From Ensifer sp. BR816 (GTDB taxonomy: Bacteria > Pseudomonadota > Alphaproteobacteria > Rhizobiales > Rhizobiaceae): 64,000 nucleotides of DNA. A program made the translations under genes and the position numbers. The stretch covers positions 4,400,799 to 4,464,798 of the forward strand of contig NZ_KB905370.1 of assembly GCF_000378985.1 (NCBI RefSeq), in the 5' to 3' direction. Below, piece after piece: positions 1-8,248 of the stretch. Numbering within the stretch: the first letter of the stretch is position 1; every line of letters starts with the position of its first letter. The notes beneath the pieces are model-generated. The model was not told the origin of the DNA, ran no database searches, and saw only the letters and a program-made list of their open reading frames with translations.

Positions 1-728
1 TTGGCGACCTTGTCGGTTTCCGCCTGATAATCGATCTGCGGATCGTCGGAATACTGGATCCGGTTGCCGCGATCATAGATCTCGTCCGCCAGCACGGCCT
101 CCGCGTCCGTCTTCAGGCCGCGTTCCTCGATTGCTGCCTTCACGGCGTAGCCGGCGGGGCCTGCATCGAGCCAGTCGTTGTTCATCAGCCGCAGGGCTGC
201 GGCCTGTCGCTCCGCCTTCGGCACGTTGTCGAGATAGGCTCCGACATCGCGCTGCATGTCATTGCCTTCCGCGATGTAGTCGATCTTCGAAGGGTCGTCT
301 GCATAGGCGAGCTTGTTGCCGCGGCCGTAGAGATCGTTGATGAAGGCGGCCTCTCCCTCGGGCACGCCCTTGCCGTCGACGGGCCCCTGCGCGACGAGCT
401 CGGGCGAGGCGAGCGGAACGATCACCACCTCGTTCGGGTCGACCCCCGCCGTGTTCTCAGTCAACTTGATACGGTTGGTTGCGACGAGATCGTCGAAATT
501 GACATGGTTCTCCCTGGCGATCTCCCAGAGACTGTCGCCCTTTTCGACGACGATTGTCTTTTCCGTCGCCGGATCGATTGTCTTCGGCCCACCCGCCGCG
601 GCCCGTTCGCGCACGGCCTGGTTGACCTGCTCGACGAAGAACCGTCGCTGTTCTTCGGAAACGGCAATGGCGCGGTCGCCCCCGGCGTCGTAGCGGCGCT
701 TGCCGTCGATATCGATGCGATAGGACAT
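1..728 (-). CDS. LysM-domain protein with internal repeats, end of T3SS operon (partial)
   Basis: The reading frame starts at ATG 726-728 and stays open to base 1, so the C-terminus lies outside the window (242 residues visible). No signal peptide is seen. A LysM peptidoglycan-binding domain spans about residues 58-106 (core VEKGDSLWEIARENHVNFDD). After it, a segment of about 83 residues begins to repeat: residues 124-151 and 207-234 share the pattern Y-x-RGN-x2-x-Y-x-DDP-x-IDY. The gene follows sctT after about 190 bp on the same strand, where nod-type rhizobial clusters usually carry sctU. LysM implies cell-wall binding; a role as a wall-associated T3SS accessory or as a secreted substrate is inference. 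No lysozyme or transglycosylase catalytic motif is visible in the part seen. Confidence 0.8.
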   Translation of the reverse strand, partial: MSYRIDIDGKRRYDAGGDRAIAVSEEQRRFFVEQVNQAVRERAAAGGPKTIDPATEKTIVVEKGDSLWEIARENHVNFDDLVATNRIKLTENTAGVDPNEVVIVPLASPELVAQGPVDGKGVPEGEAAFINDLYGRGNKLAYADDPSKIDYIAEGNDMQRDVGAYLDNVPKAERQAAALRLMNNDWLDAGPAGYAVKAAIEERGLKTDAEAVLADEIYDRGNRIQYSDDPQIDYQAETDKVA

Positions 729-918
729 GGGTGGGAACTCCTTGGCTCTCTGCGGCACGCAAGGCGTGCACATCCGGCGGAAAGGCGCGGGAAACGAAGA
801 ATGGTCTTGCAAATCAAGACGATGGTCGATTTGCGCGCGAGCGCGTGCGGGCCACTATGGCGGGCCTGCTTGAAGCTTTGATGACAGGAAAGGTTTTCGA
901 GGCGCCTGCGAAAAGCTC

Positions 919-1740
919 TTAGCGCGGTGCTGTTTCGCGCAGGCCGCGCAACATTGCCGGCGCGTCCCTCAGAACGGCGAACTCCGCAACCATGTATTGC
1001 AGGAGGTAGTTGAGATAGAGCAAGATCAGGATGGCAAAGAGCAGGTTCTTGATCGCCAGCGACAGGTCGAAGACATGGAGCTGCGGCGACATGCGCGACA
1101 GATAGGCAAGCATCAGGTCGGCAATGAGCAAGGCAAGCACGATCGGCGCGATCAGCAGGACGCCGATCTGCATGACCCGGTCGAGAATGGCGAGCACGGC
1201 CTCGGCCGAGCCGGAACCAAGGGCCGGCGCGAAGCTGGTGACGGGCCAGACCTCATAACTTCGGTAATAGGTGTCGGCGAGCAGCGAAAAACCGCCCGAC
1301 TTGAAGAACAGCGCGACCAGCGCCAGGACGAACAGGGTTCCGGCGATGCTGGTTTCGGTCGCCTGCAGAGGGTCGACGAGCTGCGCCGATGTCGAGCCGC
1401 GTTGCAGGTCGACGAGATCGCCGGCGACTTCGGCGGCCCAGAAGGGAATGCCGAGCACCACGCCCATGATGATGCCGAGGACGACCTCCTTGAGGATTAG
1501 GCCGGTCATCACCACGGTCGAGAGGCTTTGCCCCTCGGCGAGGGTCGCGGTGAAACTGGGTATCAGCGGCAGGGCGATGGCGATTGCCACGCCCGAGCGG
1601 ATCAGCCCCGTGAGCCCGAGCCGGACGAAGGCCGGGGTGATGACGATCATGCCAAGGGCGCGGGCCATCGCGACCGCCGTGCCGGCGAGCACCGGATAGA
1701 TGAGGTCGAACAGCGATTGCGTGGCGGAAAGAAAATCCAC
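919..1740 (-). CDS. sctT: T3SS export apparatus protein SctT
   Basis: This 273-residue, multi-membrane-segment protein matches the SctT/FliR family, which forms the inner-membrane export gate with SctR and SctS. Hydrophobic helices run through most of the length, and the family's AxxxGxxxxLQRG-like region appears as GDLVDLQRGSTSAQLVDPLQ. The start is GTG at 1740, preceded by AGGAGAG at suitable spacing. It follows sctS after 9 bp, in the canonical R-S-T order. FliR is excluded because every neighbour is a non-flagellar T3SS gene. It ends the tightly packed part of the operon; the LysM gene lies 190 bp further on. Confidence 0.95.
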   Translation of the reverse strand: MDFLSATQSLFDLIYPVLAGTAVAMARALGMIVITPAFVRLGLTGLIRSGVAIAIALPLIPSFTATLAEGQSLSTVVMTGLILKEVVLGIIMGVVLGIPFWAAEVAGDLVDLQRGSTSAQLVDPLQATETSIAGTLFVLALVALFFKSGGFSLLADTYYRSYEVWPVTSFAPALGSGSAEAVLAILDRVMQIGVLLIAPIVLALLIADLMLAYLSRMSPQLHVFDLSLAIKNLLFAILILLYLNYLLQYMVAEFAVLRDAPAMLRGLRETAPR

Positions 1741-1749
1741 GCCGCTCTC

Positions 1750-2019
1750 CTACCGCGTCAAGGCCGGAAAGATGTCGAGCGTGTTGCTGGCGAAATTGGC
1801 GACCTGGACGGCGAGCATCGGCCCGAGCACGACCAGGGCCAGCATGACGGCGACCAGCTTGACCGCCTGCGGAAGCGTCTGGTCCTGGATCTGGGTGAGC
1901 GCCTGGATGAGACCGACGCTGATGCCGATGACGATCGCAATCGCCAGCGCCGGGGCGGAGGCGATCAGCACGGTCAACATCGCTTTCTGCATCTGCGCGA
2001 GGAAGGCGGTCTGGTCCAT
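1750..2019 (-). CDS. sctS: T3SS export apparatus protein SctS
   Basis: An 89-residue protein with two hydrophobic helices, the normal size for the SctS/FliQ family. It contributes to the export pore in the inner membrane together with SctR and SctT. The inter-helix segment IGLIQALTQIQDQTLPQAVK carries the conserved Q-A-x-TQIQ-(D/E)-x-TL signature. The start is ATG 2019. It sits 5 bp after sctR and 9 bp before sctT, so the three gate subunits are translated from one transcript. Confidence 0.96.
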   Translation of the reverse strand: MDQTAFLAQMQKAMLTVLIASAPALAIAIVIGISVGLIQALTQIQDQTLPQAVKLVAVMLALVVLGPMLAVQVANFASNTLDIFPALTR

Positions 2020-2024
2020 GGGGG

Positions 2025-2678
2025 CTACCCGTAGCTCAGGATGAGGCCGTGCATCAGCCGCGACCAGCCATTGACGGCAACGAAGAGGAATATCTTCAGC
2101 GGGATGGAGATCAGCGTCGGCGAGACCATCATCATCCCCATCGCCATCAGCACGGTCGAGACGATGAGATCGATGACCAGGAACGGCAGGTAGAGCAGGA
2201 AGCCGATCTCGAAGGCGCGGGTGAGCTCCGAGCTGACGAAGGCCGGAACGAGGATCAGCAGGCTGTCGGTTTTCACCGAGGCTCGCGCTTCCTCCGACCA
2301 GATGCGCTCGGTCGCCTGGAGGAAGAACTGGCGCTCGTTCTCGTCCGTGTAGCGGGTGAGGTGCGCCTGCAGCGGCGCCCTGAGCTGGTCGGCCGCCCGC
2401 ATCATGCTGTCCATCGATTGCATGTCGACCTGCTCGCTCGAAAGCGTGCGGTACATTTCGCCAACGAGCGGCGTCGTCACATAGACGGTGAGGATCAGCG
2501 CGACGCCATAAAGCACCAGATTGGGCGGCGATTGCTGGATGCCGAGCGCGTTGCGGATCAGAAACAGCACGATCGAGATCTTCAGGAAACCGGTCATCGT
2601 CACCACGGCGAGCGGGATGAGCCCGATCGTCGAGACGATGATAATGATCGGGATGAGATTGGTGGTCGTCTCACCCAT
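2025..2678 (-). CDS. sctR: T3SS export apparatus protein SctR
   Basis: 217 residues with the SctR/FliP layout: N-terminal membrane helices, a periplasmic segment (about residues 85-150), and C-terminal helices with the conserved run PFLVIDLIVSTVLMAMGMMM. It is the main subunit of the export gate. The start ATG 2678 overlaps the end of sctQ by 8 bp (ATGGGTGA), which implies translational coupling. Length and motifs are typical and nothing is missing. Confidence 0.97.
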   Translation of the reverse strand: MGETTTNLIPIIIIVSTIGLIPLAVVTMTGFLKISIVLFLIRNALGIQQSPPNLVLYGVALILTVYVTTPLVGEMYRTLSSEQVDMQSMDSMMRAADQLRAPLQAHLTRYTDENERQFFLQATERIWSEEARASVKTDSLLILVPAFVSSELTRAFEIGFLLYLPFLVIDLIVSTVLMAMGMMMVSPTLISIPLKIFLFVAVNGWSRLMHGLILSYG

Positions 2679-3726
2679 CGGTCGAAAGCCGCACCACGCG
2701 CACGCCGAGACCTTCGCCGATCCTGATCAATTCGCCCTTTCCGACGAGCCGCCCATTCGCCAGGATGTTGACGGGACTCGAGAGGCTCGGGCTTGCATGA
2801 AGCACCGTGCCTTCGCCCATCCTGGCGATCTCCTTCAGCGGAAATTCGGCACGCCCGATCTCGAAGACGAGCTCGACCGGCAGATCGGCGAGCGGTTCGA
2901 GCTCTTCGGACGATTGCGTTTCCTGCTTTGACATGGCGGAAGATTCCCAACTTGGTTTCAGGGCTTGCCAGCCGGTGGCGAAAACGAGGCCGGCTTCGCT
3001 CCGGTTGAGCGCGGCGATGAGGTGGTTGCCAAGCACGGCGACGGGCTCGTCGGCATGGGATTGCTCGCACATGACCACGTCGCCGGGACGCAGACTTTGC
3101 AGTTCGCCCAGGCTCAGCTGCTGCGTGCCGGCGCGAATCTGGACCGGTTGAACGAGATCGCCCGTGAACGCATTCAGCAGGCCGGCACGGGGATCGAAGG
3201 CTCTGCCGAGCTTCAACGCCGCCGCGGCGCTCAGGTGCAATTCCGCAGGCAGTGGAAGATCGCCGCCATCGATCGTCCAGCAGAGCATGATCGGATAGTC
3301 CGGCGTCGCATCCGGCGGCCCGAGGCGAAGCGGCTCGCCGAGACGCTTCTCCAGTGCTTCGAGAGAAGCAGCGAGGGTCTCTTCGAGGAGGATGCTGCGC
3401 TGCAGTGCAGTAAGGCCAGCGATGCTGCCATGGACTCCGAGTGCCGCCGAGAGCCCGTCAAGGGCGGCGGCAGGCACCAGCCACCGACCCGGTGAGGTGC
3501 CGATCCGGAACGCCAGCTCGACCGGTTCCGCCAGGCGTCCCGTGCGCCCGCCGGGTTCGAAACTGAGGCCAACCGGCGCCAGCGACAGCCGGAACGGAGC
3601 CCGGATCCCGACCAGCAGGTTGAGCAGGTCCACATGCGCGGCGTTCACTTCCGGCAGCCACGCGGCGTCCTCCGCCGGCGGGCGGAGTTCGGCGGCGCCG
3701 ATCCTTGCTTGCACCGTCGAGCTCAT
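2671..3726 (-). CDS. sctQ: T3SS cytoplasmic sorting-platform (C-ring) protein SctQ
   Basis: 351 residues. The C-terminal region (about 275-350) is a SpoA/SurfaceAntigen-presentation (SPOA) domain, with the pattern LPVELVFEIGRAEFPLKEI and later VNILANGRLVGKGELIRI. This is the family signature of SctQ and FliM/FliN. The N-terminal part is diverged, as is usual in SctQ. The protein forms the cytoplasmic pods that dock SctK, SctL and SctN. The start ATG 3726 lies 1 bp after sctO. Some SctQ genes make a short C-terminal product from an internal start; an ATG (MSKQETQSSEE) just before the SPOA domain could serve, but this is only a possibility. Confidence 0.93.
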   Translation of the reverse strand: MSSTVQARIGAAELRPPAEDAAWLPEVNAAHVDLLNLLVGIRAPFRLSLAPVGLSFEPGGRTGRLAEPVELAFRIGTSPGRWLVPAAALDGLSAALGVHGSIAGLTALQRSILLEETLAASLEALEKRLGEPLRLGPPDATPDYPIMLCWTIDGGDLPLPAELHLSAAAALKLGRAFDPRAGLLNAFTGDLVQPVQIRAGTQQLSLGELQSLRPGDVVMCEQSHADEPVAVLGNHLIAALNRSEAGLVFATGWQALKPSWESSAMSKQETQSSEELEPLADLPVELVFEIGRAEFPLKEIARMGEGTVLHASPSLSSPVNILANGRLVGKGELIRIGEGLGVRVVRLSTDG

Positions 3727-3727
3727 C

Positions 3728-4210
3728 CTATCGCTTCCTGCCCTTGTGGCGGATCGCCTCTTCGTCCTCGGTCTCGCCGACGAGATCGGCGCGCTTCGTG
3801 TTCTTTCGCTGCTTCTCCTCGGCGAGGATCAGGATCCGGTCATGCAGCTGCTGTTTGCGTCGATACTCGGCCGCCAGCTCTTCTCGTTTCAGGGCCTCCT
3901 GCCGTTCGTGGCGCTCCGCGCCGTGGATGCGCTCCTCCAGTTCACGGGCGCGGTGATCCAGGTCGGACAGTGCGCCGCGATATCGTTCGAGGTCGCGATG
4001 ATCGATTGGCCCTTGAGCAAGATTGGCGTAGAGCGCCTGCTCTTCCCGCCTGCGCTGTTCCTCCCGAGCAATGCCTTCGGCCTTTGCACCTTCGAGAGCG
4101 CGGACGGTTTGGTCATGACGACTGTGTTGACGCCGGGCCTGCTCCTCCGCCCGCCGCATGCGCATCGCTCTCAATTCGACGAGCTGTCGCAAGTCGCCTT
4201 TCTTTTTCAC
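3728..4210 (-). CDS. sctO: T3SS stalk protein SctO
   Basis: 160 residues, almost entirely charged and heptad-like (Arg/Glu/Gln/Ala rich), consistent with one long coiled coil. That is the architecture of SctO/FliJ, the stalk that links the ATPase hexamer to SctV. Identification rests on coiled-coil character, size and position between sctN and sctQ, since sequence identity in this family is low. The start is GTG 4210, overlapping the sctN stop as GTGA. The equivalent position in the nod-type rhizobial cluster is held by y4yJ. Confidence 0.85.
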   Translation of the reverse strand: MKKKGDLRQLVELRAMRMRRAEEQARRQHSRHDQTVRALEGAKAEGIAREEQRRREEQALYANLAQGPIDHRDLERYRGALSDLDHRARELEERIHGAERHERQEALKREELAAEYRRKQQLHDRILILAEEKQRKNTKRADLVGETEDEEAIRHKGRKR

Positions 4211-5553
4211 GCGGCCAACCTTTTCAACTGTTCGATGGTCGCTTCGAGCGAAGAAAACGCCTCGCCCGGCTGTCGCAGGAAGGCTTCGATGGCGTCGCGC
4301 TTGTCGATCGCCTCATCCGAGAGTGCGTCCGCGCCGCGTTCGTACTCGCCGACCCGCAACAGGAGCTCGATCTCCTGGTAGCGGGCAAGCAGCGTCCGGA
4401 AATGGGCTGCGGCCTCCCGGTGCGTGCTGCCGGCGACTGTTTCCATCAGCCGGCTGCGGCTCTTCAGGATGTCGATCGCCGGGAAGAAGTTGCGCTCGGC
4501 GAGATCGGAGCTGAGCACGATATGGCCGTCGAGAATGGCCTTCGTCTCTTCGGCAACCGGGTCCAGCGTGCCGTCGCCTTCGGTCAGCACGGTGTAAAGC
4601 GCGGTGATCGAGCCGCCTCGTCCTGGCCCGGCGCGTTCCAGGAGGCGCGGCAAGGCGGCAAAGAGCGACGGCGGATAACCGCGGCGCGTCGGCGGCTCGC
4701 CGGCCGCAAGGCCGATCTCCCGTTGCGCGCGGGCGAAACGGGTGACGCTGTCCATCAAAAGCAGCACGTCGCGTCCCTGATCGCGGAAATACTCGGCAAT
4801 CGCCGTCGCGGCATAGGCCGCCTTCACCCGTTCGATGGCCGGCCGGTCGGAGGTCGCGACGACGACGACCGAGCGCCGGCGCCCCTCTTCGCCGAGCTGT
4901 CCCTCGATGAATTCCCGCACTTCGCGGCCGCGCTCGCCGATAAGCCCGATGACGATGACGTCTGCCTGCGTGCCGCGGACGATGGCGGAAAGCAGCGAGG
5001 ATTTGCCGACGCCCGGCTCGCCGAAAATGCCGACGCGCTGGCCGCGTGCCACCGTCAGCAGCCCGTCGATCGCCCGGATGCCGAGTTGCAGCGGCTCGGT
5101 GATCAGGTCGCGCTGGAGCGCATGCGGCGGCGGCCTGTGCGTCGGGTAATAGGTGTCGGTGACGACCGGAGTTCTTCGCTCGCCGGTGAAGTCCAGGATT
5201 TCGCCGAGCGGATTGAGGACGCGGCCGAGGAGGTCGTCGCAAACGGGAATCTGCAGCGTCCTGCCTGTGGCGATGACCTCGGCGCGCGTCGACATGCCGT
5301 CGAGATCGCCGATCGGCGTCAGCACCGCCTCCTCGTCCTCGAAGCCGACGACCTCCGCCGGTACCGTCGCGCCCGAAACGGGATCGCGGAGATGGCAGAG
5401 TTCGCCGATCCGCACCATCGGTGCGGTCGCGTGGACGATGATGCCGGTGATCCGGCGGACGCGGCCATGCACGGGCCGCGTTTCGCTCCCGAGCGCCCGC
5501 TCGCGCAGCCGCCGGACGAGTTCGCCGGGATCGGTCAAGAAATGCTCGTTCAT
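4207..5553 (-). CDS. sctN: T3SS ATPase SctN
   Basis: 448 residues from ATG 5553. It is an F1-beta/FliI-like ATPase that strips chaperones and unfolds substrates at the cytoplasmic face. Walker A is GEPGVGKS (residues 178-185), Walker B is DVLLLMDS, and the family signature appears as the segment starting IGERGREVREFIEG. The start is fixed by the ATGA overlap with the end of sctL; the frame is open further upstream, but that sequence is Cys/Arg-rich and unlike the family. Its stop overlaps the sctO start. Domain order (N-terminal beta-barrel, ATPase core, C-terminal helical domain) is complete. Confidence 0.97.
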   Translation of the reverse strand: MNEHFLTDPGELVRRLRERALGSETRPVHGRVRRITGIIVHATAPMVRIGELCHLRDPVSGATVPAEVVGFEDEEAVLTPIGDLDGMSTRAEVIATGRTLQIPVCDDLLGRVLNPLGEILDFTGERRTPVVTDTYYPTHRPPPHALQRDLITEPLQLGIRAIDGLLTVARGQRVGIFGEPGVGKSSLLSAIVRGTQADVIVIGLIGERGREVREFIEGQLGEEGRRRSVVVVATSDRPAIERVKAAYAATAIAEYFRDQGRDVLLLMDSVTRFARAQREIGLAAGEPPTRRGYPPSLFAALPRLLERAGPGRGGSITALYTVLTEGDGTLDPVAEETKAILDGHIVLSSDLAERNFFPAIDILKSRSRLMETVAGSTHREAAAHFRTLLARYQEIELLLRVGEYERGADALSDEAIDKRDAIEAFLRQPGEAFSSLEATIEQLKRLAA

Positions 5554-6155
5554 GCGGGCGAATCCGTGCGGCTGGACCGAGCGCCAAGCAGTGCCTCGCG
5601 GATGACCGAAAGCTGTGTGTCGAGCCCGGCATCGACAACCGCCACGGCATTGGCAAGAACACATTTGCTGCCGTCGAGCCTGGGGTCGGCAAGGACGGCA
5701 ATCTTCAGCGTGCCACTGTCGTTTAACCGATGCACGAGTTCGGCGACGCGCTCGGCAAGCGCTGGAGCTACGGTGATCGTCACCTCGCGCTCATGCTGGA
5801 ACGACTGCAAGGCCTGCTGCGCCAGCCGGGCGACGAGCTCGGCCTGGTCGAAGCGGCCGACCAACTTCTCGACGACCGCCAGGCTGAGTTCGGCGATCTG
5901 CCGGTCGAGCCCAGCCACATAGGCATTGACGTCGGCGGTGGTCTTCACGAGCAGCGCTGCCGCCTGGCGCTCCCCGTCGAGCCGGCCGGCCTCGTAGCCC
6001 TCTCTCCTGCTCTTTTCGACGCGCTCGTGCAGCTCCGCGCGCTGCCGGTCCGCCTCGGCCTTGGCCGCCTCCAGGAAGGCGAAGCCCTCGCGCCAATGCT
6101 CCGCTTCCGCCTGCCGGAGAATTTTCCTGGTGGGGCTAGGAGGGAGCTCGCTCAT
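5550..6155 (-). CDS. sctL: T3SS stator protein SctL
   Basis: 201 residues from ATG 6155. The N-terminal half is charged and coiled-coil-like (A/E/R-rich, residues 10-75). The C-terminal half resembles the FliH/SctL/V-ATPase E-subunit fold (LSLAVVEKLVGRF, then a DPRL segment). It links the ATPase to SctQ. The start overlaps the sctK stop as ATGA, and the stop overlaps the sctN start in the same way. The rhizobial name for this position is nolV. Confidence 0.9.
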   Translation of the reverse strand: MSELPPSPTRKILRQAEAEHWREGFAFLEAAKAEADRQRAELHERVEKSRREGYEAGRLDGERQAAALLVKTTADVNAYVAGLDRQIAELSLAVVEKLVGRFDQAELVARLAQQALQSFQHEREVTITVAPALAERVAELVHRLNDSGTLKIAVLADPRLDGSKCVLANAVAVVDAGLDTQLSVIREALLGARSSRTDSPA

Positions 6156-6808
6156 CCGGCCTCCTTCGCCTCTTTGTTCTTGTCCTGCATGAGGCGCCGG
6201 ACGATTGCGGCACCCCGCTCGGTGTCGCTCTCCTGCAGAAACGCTATGTTTTCGTTGGCGGCCCCGTCGCGCAGGCGCAGCCAGGCCGCCAGCGGCTGCG
6301 GCAGGGAGGCTTGCCAGCTGGCCCAGCATTTCCGGCCGTCGGTTTCGATCGCCTGCATCAGTTGATCGCGGTCGCCTGGAGGCGGATGGCCGGCGGCCAG
6401 GTCGCGGTTGTGGATGGCAAGCTGAAAGGCGAAGTCGCCAATCCGCGATTTCATCTCGGCGACCTCGCGGCTGCGGATTTCGCCGGCCAGCACATGGCCC
6501 CAGAACACGGCGCCGGCCGCATGGCTGTATTGCTCGATCCGTTCGAGCGGGAATGCGAGGAGTTCGAGGTCGTCCTCCGACGGGCGTGGACAGGAGAATG
6601 GCTCCGGAAGGCGATACTTCTCGCTGATGAGGCGTGCGAGCGGCCGCTGCACGCGGTCGGATCGCTGCAGCCGGATCGCCGTTTCGATCGGGATCGTGTT
6701 GTCAAAGGCCTGCATGATAAGGCGCGGGCCAACGAGGCGGGCCGGAGCCGTCTGGAAAACGGTCCACACGCTCTCCGGGTCGGCGCCCGACAGCGAAGCA
6801 CCCGTCAT
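6152..6808 (-). CDS. sctK: T3SS sorting-platform protein SctK
   Basis: 218 residues if the start is ATG 6808, which overlaps the sctJ stop as ATGA like the other junctions here. A longer frame from 6868 would overlap sctJ by 64 bp and is less likely. No membrane segment is seen. Position between sctJ and sctL matches nolU of rhizobial clusters, the SctK family that caps the cytoplasmic pods below the SctD ring. Family sequence conservation is weak, so the call leans on position, size and soluble character. Confidence 0.8.
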   Translation of the reverse strand: MTGASLSGADPESVWTVFQTAPARLVGPRLIMQAFDNTIPIETAIRLQRSDRVQRPLARLISEKYRLPEPFSCPRPSEDDLELLAFPLERIEQYSHAAGAVFWGHVLAGEIRSREVAEMKSRIGDFAFQLAIHNRDLAAGHPPPGDRDQLMQAIETDGRKCWASWQASLPQPLAAWLRLRDGAANENIAFLQESDTERGAAIVRRLMQDKNKEAKEAG

Positions 6809-7602
6809 TTCGCCGGACCATAGGGTTGCAGCGGATAGACTTTCTGTCGCCGGCTCTGTTTCCGCCACGCCAGATAGCCAAGGCCACCGACCGCCGCGAT
6901 CAGGACGCCGACGAGACCGCCGAAGATCAGCCGGGCCTTGGCGACGCTCGCCGGCAGCATCCAGATTCCGAGGAAGGAGGTCAGCTCGGCGGCGACCGGC
7001 TCGCTGCCCCGCTGGCTGGCGACCGGCACGACCGAGACCTTCTCGTAGGTGAGGCCGGATATGCTGTTGGCGACCAGGGTCTTGATCCGCGGGATCAGCG
7101 GATTGACGTCGAGATCGGCCTCGTGCCGGATGAACACGGAAGCCGAGGCCGGTATGGCGTTGCGCTGCAGCGGGTCGTTGTCGGGCAGGACGACGTGGAC
7201 GCGTGCCGAAAGAACGCCGTCGATTTCGGAAACGGTGCGGGACAGCTCTTCGCTCAGCGCATAAATCATCTGGGCGCGTTCCTGCACGGGCGAGGCGACA
7301 AGCCCCTCCTGCTGGAACACGGTGCCGAGCGTCGCAAATTTCTCCTTGGGCAGTCCGGCCATGTTGAGCACGGTCACCGCCTGCGAGAACTGATCCTCGT
7401 CGACGGTCACCGTCAGCTTACCGTCCTTCTCAACGACACGGCCCGCCGCGATGCCCTTCGAGAGCAGCGTGGCGACCATCTCGTTCGCCTCGCGCTCGTC
7501 AAGATTGGTATAGAGGTCGACGCTGCAGGCCTGCAGCGACAAGGCCACCACCGCGAGCACCAGTCCGCGCGCAACTGCTGGGAAACGCCGCAAGGTCTTC
7601 AT
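6805..7602 (-). CDS. sctJ: T3SS inner-membrane ring lipoprotein SctJ
   Basis: 265 residues of the YscJ/PrgK/FliF-N family. It has a lipoprotein signal (LQAC, lipidated Cys26) and the ring-building domains with YTNLDEREANEMVATLLSKG and later VHVVLPDNDPL. A C-terminal transmembrane helix lies near residues 220-245, followed by a basic cytoplasmic tail. It forms the periplasm-side ring of the basal body with SctD. It is linked to sctI by an ATGA overlap and to sctK in the same way. The rhizobial equivalent is nolT/rhcJ. Confidence 0.96.
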   Translation of the reverse strand: MKTLRRFPAVARGLVLAVVALSLQACSVDLYTNLDEREANEMVATLLSKGIAAGRVVEKDGKLTVTVDEDQFSQAVTVLNMAGLPKEKFATLGTVFQQEGLVASPVQERAQMIYALSEELSRTVSEIDGVLSARVHVVLPDNDPLQRNAIPASASVFIRHEADLDVNPLIPRIKTLVANSISGLTYEKVSVVPVASQRGSEPVAAELTSFLGIWMLPASVAKARLIFGGLVGVLIAAVGGLGYLAWRKQSRRQKVYPLQPYGPAK

Positions 7603-8030
7603 TGACCCTTGGTGAGCGTCATCGCCGTGCTGGTGAACTGTGTCAGGCTGCGGACGACCATCCCCGACTCGATCGCGTGATCGAAGGCCTTCACCAAAGC
7701 ATCGACCAGCCGTCCGGCGTCGCTGTCCGAAGTACGTGCTGCATTCGCTTCGCTACCGGGCGCGTTTGACGCAAACGACCGCGAGGTCGCGGATTGGTCG
7801 GGGTGGCTGACGGACTCGGTACCGCTCGCAGATTTCCCGGCGCGCTCGGCGAAGCCTTTGAGGTTGTCGACGATCGCTCGGCCGAGATCTGCCGGGCTTG
7901 CGCCATGCGGCAGCGTATTGGCGTTCAGCGCCGAGTGCTCGAACAGGTTCTGCGAAGCGATCGAGTTCGACTCCAGCGAAGCAAGGGACATTGGGAGCGG
8001 GGCAGTCTCCACCGGCGGGACAACCGTCAT
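7599..8030 (-). CDS. sctI: Probable T3SS inner-rod protein SctI (NolB-like)
   Basis: 143 residues from ATG 8030, which has AGGAG eight bases upstream; an upstream in-frame start at 8051 has no such signal. The Ser/Ala-rich N-terminal two thirds look disordered. The C-terminal 45 residues, with DALVKAFDHAIESGMVVRSL and then TSTAMTLTKGQ, resemble the helical tail of inner-rod proteins. Position directly before sctJ matches nolB in rhizobial clusters. SctI would form the inner rod or adaptor in the export channel. Confidence is limited by the short conserved stretch. Confidence 0.7.
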   Translation of the reverse strand: MTVVPPVETAPLPMSLASLESNSIASQNLFEHSALNANTLPHGASPADLGRAIVDNLKGFAERAGKSASGTESVSHPDQSATSRSFASNAPGSEANAARTSDSDAGRLVDALVKAFDHAIESGMVVRSLTQFTSTAMTLTKGQ

Positions 8031-8059
8031 GATTGCGTCTCCTGTTGGCAAAGAGGGTC

Positions 8060-8248
8060 TTACTCCTCGTCGGATAAGGCCTCGTTCAGAACTTCCTGGG
8101 CGATCTTCATCATTTCCTGCCCTATCAACTGGCCGCCGCCGCTTGCGACGGCTTGCTGCAGTGCTTCCTCGAATTGGGCCTGAGAGGGGTCCACATACTG
8201 TGTCTGGGTGGGCGTCTGTGTCGTCGGGGCTACCGGACCGGCCATCAT
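8060..8248 (-). CDS. Unknown 62-residue protein between sctC1 and sctI
   Basis: The ATG at 8248 overlaps the sctC1 stop as ATGA and has a CAGGAG ribosome binding site, so it is very likely translated. The N-terminal third is Pro/Thr/Gln-rich (APTTQTPTQTQ). The rest is one or two amphipathic helices (QFEEALQQAVASGGG, then QEMMKIAQEVLNEALSDEE). No family was recognised. The small size, coupling to machine genes and helix-loop-helix tendency are compatible with a needle/rod component or a small chaperone, but none of these is shown. Confidence 0.65.
   Translation of the reverse strand: MMAGPVAPTTQTPTQTQYVDPSQAQFEEALQQAVASGGGQLIGQEMMKIAQEVLNEALSDEE

Noticed and set aside
2049-2726. Long plus-strand frames opposite the minus-strand T3SS genes
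   Set aside because: They are rich in Arg/Asp/His and lack family motifs or ribosome sites; they mirror the codon bias of sctR and sctQ on the other strand. The same holds for other antisense frames in the window.
4207-5664. Longer SctN with an extra 37-residue N-terminus
   Set aside because: The extension is Cys/Arg-rich, overlaps sctL, and lacks a ribosome site; the ATGA overlap at 5,550-5,553 fits the pattern of the operon.
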